From assembly GCA_012934845.2 (NCBI GenBank), contig WNNJ02001213.1, forward strand, positions 434,001 to 498,000: a stretch of 64,000 bases of DNA. Reading direction: 5' to 3'. How positions within the stretch are numbered: the stretch's first letter is position 1; every line of letters starts with the position of its first letter. Both the position numbers and the translations under genes were made by a program. Of the stretch, positions 32,236-40,707 are shown piece by piece. The stretch is from Pomphorhynchus laevis. Lineage: Eukaryota > Acanthocephala > Palaeacanthocephala > Echinorhynchida > Pomphorhynchidae. Below the pieces are notes generated by a model, which saw nothing but the letters and a program-made list of their open reading frames with translations, was not told the origin of the DNA and did no database searches.

Positions 32236-32831
32236 ATATTTAAAAAAAGATTTATTTTAACGTGGCAAATGCGTGCCAGCGCACGCTTACACGACCACAA
32301 CAAAACAAAAATGTAAATCATGTATCGAGAAGGTGTGAACAGAGGAGGTGTTTGAATGTGATAAAGGAGGGGGCGCGACGGACGTCGAAAGGGAGTTGAT
32401 TCCAGGCGAGTGAGGCGGCGACGAGGAAGGATCGGAGACCGTAGTTGTTGGAGTAATTGGGAACATGGAGTAATCGGGTATGACGGGAACGCAGCGATAG
32501 CGAGGTGGGGCGAGTGTCGTCTAAGAAAGGAAGGTTGATGAACGATGGGGAGCCGACAGCGATGAGACGAAAAGTTACGAGAAGAAGGCGGAGTTTGATG
32601 CGGATGTGGATGGTGGGCCAGGAGGAGTTGGGCAAAATATGTGGATGTGTGGTCGAAGCGACGGAGACGAAAGAGCACTCGAACGGCGGTGTTGATTATT
32701 CGTTGTAGGGGTAGGATTATGAATTTTGGAGAATTGGCTAAGGCAGTAATCGATTTTAGGGAAAAGAAGCGATGAAAGAAGAGACATACAAGAACGAAAG
32801 TCGATAAGGGGGCGGATACGGCAGATGTCAC
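32190..32831 (-). pseudogene. LINE family E ORF2 C-terminal region
   Basis: Two overlapping minus frames carry NSPKFIILPLQRIINTAVRV and PFLDDTRPTSLSLRSR with VRRAPSFITFKHLLCSHLLD. They are homologous to 23,659-24,384. A frameshift near 32,630 separates the two frames. Confidence 0.6.
32271..32286 (-). promoter_or_regulatory. LINE 3' UTR stem-loop (copy 4)
   Basis: Minus strand GCGTGC-GCTG-GCACGC then ATTTGCCACGTTAAAAT. Same stem as the copies at 24,385 and 25,017; different loop. Confidence 0.65.
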
Positions 32832-32906
32832 GGAAAATTAAGTTAGATGAGCGGACCCTGTCACGGACGAAGGGTTTAAGGGAAAGGTGATCATCGAAAT
32901 AAAAGC

Positions 32907-33802
32907 CTAAGAAAGTGGGTCGAGGGAGATGAGAACACTATATCGAGCCTTGTCTCGAGAAATGAGTAAGTCGTTGTAAACTTTTATGCATGCGATTTCT
33001 GTGCAGTGATTAGAGCGGAAAGCGGATTGGAAAGGAGGGTACAGATTGGATGAGGAGAGATAAGCGTTGATCTGTATTAAGATGAGGAGTTCTAAGAGCT
33101 TAGAAAGAGTAGGGAGTAGTGAAGTGGGGCGATAGCTAGAAGGAAGTGATGGGTCGCGCGATTGTTTCTTAAGGAGGGGACAAACGATTGTGTATTTCCA
33201 GTGTGAAGGGAAGATACGACTGCGGATGGACGAGTTAAACAAGGTTTTGAGAAAAGGAGATATCGATGAGCATATGGATTTTGATATGTGAGTAGGCAGG
33301 GGATCGGCAGGTGAGGTTTTGTTGGGCAAGGACATGAGGACAGATGATACTTCTGTAGCTGAGACAGGGAGAAGATGAAAGAGTTCTGGAAGGATGAGAC
33401 TAGACTGGGCAGAGTGGGATAGGATGGAGACCGGGGTGTGAGAGAGCAACGTGGATACTTTATTCTGGAGAAATGATGAATAATCATTGGCATTGATGTT
33501 GCACGGCGAAGAGGAGCGAGCAAGGATTGAGTTAAAAGTATGCTAGAGAGCCTTAGAGTTGAATGAAGTGATGATTTTATGCTGCCAGACGGAGTTGCAT
33601 TTGGTACGTAGGATGGTGAGATGAGACCGGCGAAGAGCAAGATAGGAATCACGGAAAGACAGAGTAATCGAGCGTAAATCACGTCTGAGAGAGCGATGAT
33701 AGACTCGAAAAGCATGACGGAGTCGACGCTTTGAGAGTAAGCATTGGATGTCAAGCATGGGGCACGGTGCAAGCGACGGTGTGGGTTAGACTTGAAGGGC
33801 AA
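32907..33802 (-). pseudogene. LINE family E RT N-terminal part
   Basis: Contains VPNATPSGSIKSSLHSTLRL, HWKYTIVCPLLKK, SYRPTSLLPTLSKLLE, PPFQSAFRSNHCTE and SVLISLD, in that order, over two frames joined near 33,430. Motif A ends at the internal deletion point. Confidence 0.65.
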
Positions 33803-33865
33803 GAGAATATCGAGAGTGGATGTGAGTTCAAAGTCGAAAAGAAAGGCGAGATCGTGAGGAGATGA

Positions 33866-34715
33866 TTATGTTATTGTGCGATAGGATAGAGACGATTTGA
33901 GTAAGGCAGAGCGGAGAAGGGAGATGTCAAGATTTCTCCAAGGACGACGTAGGGTTGTAGGTGTGTTACGAGGGGTGTGGTTGTGAGTGTGATCGTGGGT
34001 GACGATAAAGTGATTGGATAGACCAGGATCGGAGATGAACAGTGAAGTGTAGGCAGAAAAATGATCGGGAACAGCGATGATGTCGAGTGCCTCATGAAGG
34101 ATATGTGTGGGGGCAGTAAAGATTAGTTTGTAATTGTAGTTGGATAGAATGTTGATGAACCGGATGGAATCTGTGGAAGAGTGGCGGTCTAGGCGGATGT
34201 TGAAGTCGCCTAGAACTAGTGAAGGGATTGAGGACAACGGACAATGAGAAGGGATGTCAGCGAATTCGGTAAAAAATAAGGCTGTAGGAGCTGATGAACC
34301 ATGACGGTATACAATGGCGAGATCTAGAGTGATCGGGTTAGAATAAGGACAAGTGAGCAATTTAAAAGAACAAGGACTGAAAGGGGGATTGATTTTGCCG
34401 AAGATACGCGGGGTGACGCGCGAATGCGACAATACCGCCATGATTAGAGAATTTAGAAGGGCATGAGCTGAGGGGGCGGGCGGATTCGACTAGGGAGCAA
34501 CCGGCAGAGAGCAGACGGCGAATGGAAAGGTCGTCGGAATCTGAGTGCCAGGATTCGGTGAGGCAGAAGAGATCGATGGATTGCTTGGTGAATAGGTTGA
34601 GGATAAGATCGGATTTATTGAGAATAGATCTCGTGTTGAGGAGGCCGAGGCGGAAACCGTGTGTTGTGGCGAAAGAGTCTAGTGGAGAAGACACATAGGA
34701 GAGATGGAGCGCCAT
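33866..34715 (-). pseudogene. LINE family E endonuclease
   Basis: FRLGLLNTRSILNKSDLI, FCLTESWHSDSDDLS, GGIVAFARH, then in the second frame PSLVLGDFNIRLDRHSS and PGLSNHFIVTHDH. Endonuclease boxes are present, with the last His-containing box changed (SNHF where SDH is usual). Confidence 0.65.
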
Positions 34716-35368
34716 CGAATTTTGGGACGGGTGTGGACAACTTGAAAATTTCCGTTTATGTTTCGGATGGAGAGTGATGTTTCGCCGTTTTCCTCGCGAC
34801 GGCGTTTTTTGATGCGGGCTGAAGAGATTTGAGCGATTTCAGAAGGGGCGCGGTCGGGAAAAATTCGAGTGGTTGAAGATGACATGAGTTTAAATCGTTG
34901 AGAGAGGACAGTAGATGTGTGAGAGCAATGCTTGAAAACAATTTTTAGGAGAGTGGGCTGGGAAGGATTGGATTGAGAGGATTTGTTTAGACGGATGATA
35001 GCGACAGGAGAAATGTCCTTGAAAAAGGATGGTTTATCCACAGGAACAATAGACGAGAGGATACATCTGAAGGCGGAAACATCGTGGTCCATACGCGCTT
35101 GTGGAGATAAGGAGTTAGAAGGCGTGATATTACTAACAATGACGCAACGATCGCGACAAGGGAAGCGCTTTAGTAAAGGAGGACGACTGACGTGAGTAGG
35201 TGAGATCACGATAGAAGAGCTGTCAATTGATGATTTGGAGGGATTTGGTTTGACGACGGGAGACATAGAGGATAATGATGATAAAGAGGGTTGCAAGCGA
35301 TGTGAGGAAAGGTTATGAGTGGAAGGATAGTGGAGGTTGGTGGAGGTGATTTTGATTGATGGATGCAA
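34679..35368 (-). CDS. LINE family E ORF1 (229 aa, open)
   Basis: Open frame of 229 codons. Residues 1-60 are Ser/Pro-rich; then comes the RRM-like block RCVIVSNITPSN, AIIRLNKSSQ, PTLLKIVFK and SQRFKLMSSS, ending RPKIRWRSISPM. It is a distant relative of the ORF1 blocks at 11.2 and 20.3 kb and lacks their Cys-rich head. The frame overlaps the first endonuclease frame by 37 bp. Confidence 0.6.
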   Translation of the reverse strand: MHPSIKITSTNLHYPSTHNLSSHRLQPSLSSLSSMSPVVKPNPSKSSIDSSSIVISPTHVSRPPLLKRFPCRDRCVIVSNITPSNSLSPQARMDHDVSAFRCILSSIVPVDKPSFFKDISPVAIIRLNKSSQSNPSQPTLLKIVFKHCSHTSTVLSQRFKLMSSSTTRIFPDRAPSEIAQISSARIKKRRREENGETSLSIRNINGNFQVVHTRPKIRWRSISPMCLLH

Positions 35369-35539
35369 GTTATTGAGAAACGAGACGGGAAGGACGGGAC
35401 GGGAGTGTCGGGGAGTGAAGATGACACGGAATGGGAAAGGTATATGGTGGCACTTTGTAGAACCGGTAAAAAAGAAAATTATTTTCTATCAACGTTTCGA
35501 CGTACCTTTCTCAAGAATTGGTTTACAAAATTGTGTATA

Positions 35540-35990
35540 TTATCTCTCAAAATTTTTCGTAAAATGTTTGATATTAACAAAAATGAACCATATTCCAACA
35601 TGCAAGCCTGTTTTTTTACATGCATAAAATTGACATTGATTTAAAAGGAATCTTATAAAAAGGAATGCTTAATTTTAAAGATTAAAGGATTTCATTTGTC
35701 TCTAATATTTGATCTGTTTTATCATTACTACAAGCTTACGTAACGGAACACTTGTCCGTAAGTATTACATTATTTTATTTTGTATATTCTCCATGGTACT
35801 AATTACAAAACACCATATCTTGGAATCCGTAGGGCATATGTAGCATTCATTATATGAAGAAAATCTAGATAAAAAATTGAATCATATCATCTAAAAGTTC
35901 AATAAATACTTATATACCAATTTTGCTTAAAGTATATGTTCACATTATCTTGTGCCGTGATGATACTGGTATTTTATTTTCATATCCTTA
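35540..35990. repeat. AT-rich stretch with a segment duplicated at 36.3 kb
   Basis: Positions 35,665-35,766 (AAGATTAAAGGATTTCAT through GTAACGGAACACTTGTCCG) recur at 36,289-36,380 with few changes. There is no coding region. Confidence 0.7.
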
Positions 35991-35994
35991 CTGT

Positions 35995-36165
35995 GCTCCA
36001 GGAGCCAATAAGTTTCAGATTCATAATCGTAGCTGTTACCAAAGTCAGAGTTCGATTACATGCAGAGCACACTTCCTTATCACACCTAGACGATCTGATG
36101 GTAGATGACAGCGCTTGTCAGTAGGGTGAACTGTCATCAGTCGTTTCGGCTGCCTTGTTATATAA
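35995..36165 (+). repeat. SINE-like repeat, copy 1 (tRNA-like head?)
   Basis: The unit begins near GTGCTCCAGGAGCCAATAAG and carries GAGTTCGATTAC, which resembles a pol III B box, then GAGCAC that can pair with the initial GTGCTC. A tail follows (CTAGACGATCTGATGG, GTCGTTTCGGCTGCC). The unit is present in reverse orientation at 36,714-36,910 and 37,078-37,230. The length, about 170-190 bp, and the B-box-like motif suggest a tRNA-derived SINE, but the A box is weak. Confidence 0.45.
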
Positions 36166-36169
36166 AATT

Positions 36170-36380
36170 AAGATGATATATATAGCACGTTAGTTTAAAG
36201 AGGTTATGACCATGTTACCAAGTAAGCAAATTTTCGGAGATGCCTGGGATTTGGGATTCTATGGCTCTGAGATTTGTTAAATGCTTAATTTTAAAGATTA
36301 AAGGATTTCATGTCTCTAATATTTGATCTGTTTTATCATTACTACAAGCTTACGTAACGGAGCACTGGTCCGTGAGTATT
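36170..36380. repeat. Repeats shared with the 36.6-37.1 kb array
   Basis: AAATTAAGATGATAT then TTAGTTTAAAGAGGTTATG and CGGAGATGCC match the starts of the units at 36,630 and 36,990. They are followed by the second copy of the 35,665 segment. Confidence 0.65.
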
Positions 36381-36609
36381 TAACTTGTCTACGATCATTA
36401 GTATAAAGTTCGCTTAAACTGCGGTTGTAGAAACCCAGCTACTGTTTGAACGACTCTTTTTTACATTTGATAACAAATTTCATGTTTCCAGAGTGCTTTT
36501 GTATTGCTTATCTGAGAAATGACCCCCCCCGTCGAAACTGGTCCAAACCAAATGCACTATTAAACAGCATAACCATCAAGCACAATCATCATTAGATTCA
36601 ATCACAGCA

Positions 36610-37235
36610 TTAAAATTCCTGCCGAATAAAATTAGGATGATCCGGAAAGCACATTGTTAGTTTAAAGAGGCTATGCCCATGCTACTACGTTAGCAAATTC
36701 TCGGAGATGCCTTTTAAATATATCACAAGGCAGCCGAAACGACTGATGGTAGTTCACCCTACTAATGAGTGCTGCCGGCTACCATCAGATCGTCTAGGAG
36801 TGATAAGGAAGTCTGCTCTGCATGTAATCGAACTCCGGTTTTTGGCAACATCTACAATTATGAAACTGAAGCTTATTAGCTCACGGAGCACAGTTTCACA
36901 CAATCGGATTTAAAATTATAAAAATGTATCCTTCAAAGGCTCCTGTGAGAAAGCAAGCAACGACAGCAAGCAAAAATTCCTGTCGAATAAAATTAGGATG
37001 ATCTGGAAAGCAAATGGTTAGTTTAAGGAGGCTAGGCCCATGCTACCACGTTAGCAATATATCGGAGATGCCTTTTTAATATATTACAAGGCAGTCGAAA
37101 CGACTAATGGTAGTTCACCCTGCTGATGAGTGCTGCCGGCTACTATTAGTTCCACTATAAGTGATAAGGAAGTCTGCTCTGCTAGTAATCGAACTACGTT
37201 TTTGGCAACATCAACGATTATATATAATGAAAACC
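36610..37235. repeat. Tandem pair of about 360-bp units containing inverted SINE-like copies
   Basis: Unit 1 (36,610-36,910) and unit 2 (36,970-37,235) share AATTAGGATGATC, GTTAGTTTAA, GGAGATGCCTTTT, AAGGCAG, CGAAACGACT, GATAAGGAAGTCTGCTCTGC and TTTTTGGCAACATC in the same order. Their second halves are the SINE-like repeat in minus orientation. Confidence 0.75.
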
Positions 37236-37239
37236 GATC

Positions 37240-38430
37240 ACTGTCGAAATCGTTTAAATACTTCCATAGCATTCTAAAATTAATTCATTTGACATAAATG
37301 GTCAAAGTTAGAACAATTAAATTGTTCACTTAAATTGTTCTAATTACATTAATATTTCTAATTATTTTAAGTTTTGATATACCTGTACTTGAAATTTACT
37401 ATATAAAAGAACTATTTGCAATATAAATTTTTATATTATACAATATACTTGTAATTTTGAAATTTTAAAAATTTTCCTGTAATTAAATTATGCTATCCTG
37501 TAATATATTATATTTGTTTTTTATTATGTAATTATATTATTAATTATATTATACCTTACTAATTATATTATGCCCCCACCACGTTTTTATATTTTTATAT
37601 TCATTATATTCAATAATATTATATTAAATAATATAATTATAACATATTACAATTTATCACAATTTTAATGTTTACTAATTAAAACTTTGAATATATTTAC
37701 ATTAAAAAAATTATAACGTGCAAATTTTAGTTAGCCAAATTACTAAACAAAGAAACTATGAATTTTTCATCATAAAATGTAGTTTTTTAGAATTTAATTT
37801 TTTTATTATATTATGCTCCCCGCATTTAATATTCATTGAAGATATATATTTTTTGTAAATATATATTTTATATACTCAATTGAATATATCCTATTTCAAT
37901 TGTGCGTACTGTGATAATACTAAGATTAAAAAAATTAAATTTTAAAATTTCTAAATAAATTTATTAAATTCTATTATTTTTTGTTTTTAAAAGAGAGATC
38001 AGCTAACAGAGCCTACGTATTTTATATTATTTATAAATTAAAAATAATGCTGATTATTTATTATTAAATAATAAATAATTGTTATATAAGATTTTATATA
38101 ATTTATATCAACGAAAATTTTAAATTTAAAATAAAATTAATTGACTAAATAAAAGACTAAATAATATTTTTTTATAATTTAAATCAAGTTAAAATAAAAA
38201 ATTGAAATTTAAAATAAAAGTCAATTTTTATGAATTGACTAATAGATAACAAACTATGTATCAGAATAAAGATTAGAGGTCATTAGGAGGAACTGCTATC
38301 TATCAGGTTTCGGCCCCTATTCTTCTGCCCAAGATAACAACAGGGCCAAATCCATGTTAGTGAAGTATTACCTATATTATATCGAGATTCTTGGAAGTTT
38401 GCGATAATTAAGATACAAATAATTATTATA
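37240..38430. repeat. AT-rich intergenic DNA with a minus copy of a dispersed repeat
   Basis: Over 80% A+T by eye. Near 37,990-38,340 lies a reverse copy of the family seen at 57.1-58.4 kb: AGCTAACAGAGCCTACGTAT, TGACTAATAGATAACA and GATTAGAGGTCATTAGGAG followed by CAGGTTTCGGCCCCT. No gene. Confidence 0.6.
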
Positions 38431-38438
38431 TCTTATAT
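38431..38438. repeat. hAT target-site duplication, left
   Basis: TCTTATAT, identical to 40,607-40,614. Confidence 0.93.
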
Positions 38439-38458
38439 CAGAGGTGGGCATCTACGGC

Positions 38459-38484
38459 CTCGGAGGCCGCATGCGGCCTCCGAG
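38459..38484. repeat. 26-bp perfect GC-rich palindrome in hAT 5' end
   Basis: The sequence from CTCGGAGGCC to its mirror GGCCTCCGAG is a perfect 26-bp palindrome centred on GCATGC at 38,471. A further GCGGCCTCCGAG follows at 38,494-38,505. Sub-terminal repeats of this kind are usual binding sites for hAT transposases; that role is inferred here. Confidence 0.9.
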
Positions 38485-38642
38485 CCTAGTTTATGCGGCC
38501 TCCGAGCATTTTTCAAAAAAAGGCAAGATAGAAATTATCATATTAACAATGTATTTTTTCTCTAATTTTTTATTTAGATACTTTTCCTTTGAATCTTATC
38601 ATTTTTTGATATTTACAAGAAAATTTTTGGTTACCCCATCAG

Positions 38643-40457
38643 ATGTCATCGCAAAAAAAGAGAAAGATAGATTCAGAGAATAGAGTTTTTAATATAGAAT
38701 GGGAATATGATTACTTCTTTGTTCAGAGTAAAAACGGGATGGTGTGCTTAATTTGTAGAGCTAACTTAACAACGATCAAGAAATTCAATGCAGAAAAACA
38801 TTATGGCACGCATATCAATATGCCAATATGTAGACTTGATGGTGAGTGTAGAAAAGAGAAAATTCTAGAACTAAAAAAATCAATCAAAAAACAACAAACA
38901 TTATTCAAGAATATATTCAATTTGGGACTTTTACAAACAAAAGCGAGCTATTTGATTGCACATCTTATGGGTAAAAGAGGAAAGCCATATTCCGACTCAG
39001 AATTCATCAAAGAGGCCATAACTACAACAGTAAAATGCATAGATCCAGATAAAGTTGAAAAATATGAGAATCTTGCGCTCTCTCGGCGAACAATAGTCAG
39101 TCGCCAAACCGATATTGCGAAAAATTTACAACAAAAACTATCTTTTCTCTTAGCAGATCCAAATGCATTCTATTCATTGGCTATTGATGAGTCAACTGAT
39201 TCTACTGACTCTGCCCAATTACTCATTTTTATACGAATCGTTGACAAAAATTTCAATCTACGAGAAGAACTATTAGGTATGCAAACTCTAAAAGGGCAAG
39301 CTCGTGGAATTGACATCTTAGAAAAAGTGCAAGATCAAATTCAAAAATCAAAAGTCAATCCAGAATTTCTAGTGAGTATTTGTACTGACGGTGCTCCTTC
39401 AATGGTAGGAAAAAATTCGGGATTTATTGCAAAGATGAAAGATATTATTAAACCACTGGAAATTCGTTCCTTTCATTGCATATTACACCAACAAAATCTT
39501 TGCATAAAATCCGTTTCATTGGGATCAGTTTTCAAGAAAGTGAACGAAATTGTAATTTTCATTCGTTCAAACGCAACAAGACACCGCCAATTCAGATCAA
39601 TGATGGAAAATGACGAGTTTCACGGCAGTTATGATCTCTTATACCACTCAAGCGTTAGATGGCTTTCTGAGGCAAACGTTTTGAAGCGAGTATTTGATAT
39701 AAGAGAGAAAATAATTCAATTCTTTTCAAATCTGAACAAGAGTTACGATCTTTCAAATATTTATTTCATAATCGACATGTCATTTCTAGTTGATATCATG
39801 ATGAAGCAAAGAGAGCTCAATCTTTCTTTACAAGGTCAGAAAAATAACATTTTTGCTTCTTGGAAAAAGGTGAAGGCATTTCGTGCAACCATCATATTAT
39901 TGAGAAACCAAATCAAGGACAAGCATTTTTCAAAAATTCATTTTACATATTTGCACGAAGTTACACGTCTGAACTATCCGACAGCTGAAATGCTTGAGAA
40001 TTATGAAAGATATTTGACTGATCTGCACACCCAATACCAATCTCGATTCAATGATTTTGACGCATTTGAGTCAGAACTGACGCTTGTATTTGAGCCCCAT
40101 CTTGTCGAAATTCATAAAGTAGAAGAGGAATTTCAAATCGAAATAATCGAGTTGCTGAATGATAATATTCTTATCAATCGCTTTGTTCAGAATCATGATA
40201 TCTACGATATATGGCGCTTCGCATCAAAATATTCAGCCCTACAGAAAAATGCTCAGAAGATATTGACTATATTTTCAACAACTTACTGTTGCGAATCTGC
40301 ATTTTCCCACATGACGAAGATAAAATCATCACAAAGAACATCTTTATCAGACAATCATCTTGAAGAAAGCCTCATTCTGCGAACAAGTAACCTAGAACCA
40401 GACATTGATCAATTAACACAGGCTAAATATAAAAAAAAGTTTGGATCAAATGAATGA
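38643..40457 (+). CDS. hAT transposase (BED finger, DDE, hAT C-terminal domain)
   Basis: 604 aa with no break. The N-terminus is basic (KKRKID). A BED-type zinc finger lies near residues 33-57 (CLICR ... HYGTH). Catalytic motifs are LAIDEST with the first Asp near residue 181, CTDGAPSMVG near 246, and CCESAFSHMTKIKSSQRTSL with Glu near 550, inside the C-terminal hAT dimerisation region. Sequence style is that of the GTF2IRD2/FAM200/ZBED5-like hAT group, whose members are often about 600-650 aa. It would excise and insert the surrounding element. Start chosen at the first ATG, 204 bp inside the left end. Confidence 0.93.
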   Translation: MSSQKKRKIDSENRVFNIEWEYDYFFVQSKNGMVCLICRANLTTIKKFNAEKHYGTHINMPICRLDGECRKEKILELKKSIKKQQTLFKNIFNLGLLQTKASYLIAHLMGKRGKPYSDSEFIKEAITTTVKCIDPDKVEKYENLALSRRTIVSRQTDIAKNLQQKLSFLLADPNAFYSLAIDESTDSTDSAQLLIFIRIVDKNFNLREELLGMQTLKGQARGIDILEKVQDQIQKSKVNPEFLVSICTDGAPSMVGKNSGFIAKMKDIIKPLEIRSFHCILHQQNLCIKSVSLGSVFKKVNEIVIFIRSNATRHRQFRSMMENDEFHGSYDLLYHSSVRWLSEANVLKRVFDIREKIIQFFSNLNKSYDLSNIYFIIDMSFLVDIMMKQRELNLSLQGQKNNIFASWKKVKAFRATIILLRNQIKDKHFSKIHFTYLHEVTRLNYPTAEMLENYERYLTDLHTQYQSRFNDFDAFESELTLVFEPHLVEIHKVEEEFQIEIIELLNDNILINRFVQNHDIYDIWRFASKYSALQKNAQKILTIFSTTYCCESAFSHMTKIKSSQRTSLSDNHLEESLILRTSNLEPDIDQLTQAKYKKKFGSNE

Positions 40458-40606
40458 ATTGATTCTTAGCACCAAGTGGATATGATTCTGTTTTTATTAC
40501 ATATTTTTTCAAAAAGATCGAATTAATTATTTCATACTCATGTGGCCTTTTCAATTTTTGGAAACTTCGATTTGGCATTTTGATGCTCAGCCCTCGCCCA
40601 CCCCTG

Positions 40607-40614
40607 TCTTATAT
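40607..40614. repeat. hAT target-site duplication, right
   Basis: TCTTATAT, directly after the element's terminal CTG. Confidence 0.93.
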
Positions 40615-40707
40615 CATATCTAAGTTTTAAAGAAATTATTTATCTTAGCACAACATAAATGAAACATACATTCATATTCAATTATAGGCAAATATCTGTC
40701 TTTATAG

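Larger units (their letters stand above)
32236..35480 (-). mobile_element. LINE family E, near full length but internally deleted
   Basis: Minus strand, 5' end near 35,480. ORF1 35,368-34,679, endonuclease 34,715-33,866, RT N-terminal part 33,802-32,920, C-terminal region 32,900-32,340, 3' UTR stem-loop at 32,271-32,286, end near 32,240. At about 32,920 the reading jumps from LISLD (motif A) directly to FLGFYFDDHLSLKPFVRD; relative to the plus-strand copy at 22.9-24.5 kb, motifs B and C (YADD) are missing. The element cannot supply its own RT. Confidence 0.8.
38439..40606 (+). mobile_element. Intact hAT transposon with 8-bp target duplication
   Basis: 2,168 bp. Terminal inverted repeats start CAGAGGTGGGC at 38,439 and, read inward from the right end, CAGGGGTGGGC at 40,606. 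The 8-bp sequence TCTTATAT directly flanks both ends (38,431-38,438 and 40,607-40,614), the hAT hallmark. The TIR and the GC-rich CGGCC sub-terminal repeats resemble hAT/Charlie-type ends. It encodes one uninterrupted transposase. Identical target duplications, matching ends and an open frame imply a recent insertion. Its right end is 101 bp before the CHMP7 start codon. Confidence 0.95.

Noticed and set aside
36820-36910. tRNA gene on the minus strand in the SINE-like unit
   Set aside because: Acceptor and B-box-like parts can be drawn but the T and anticodon stems do not pair; kept only as a SINE candidate.
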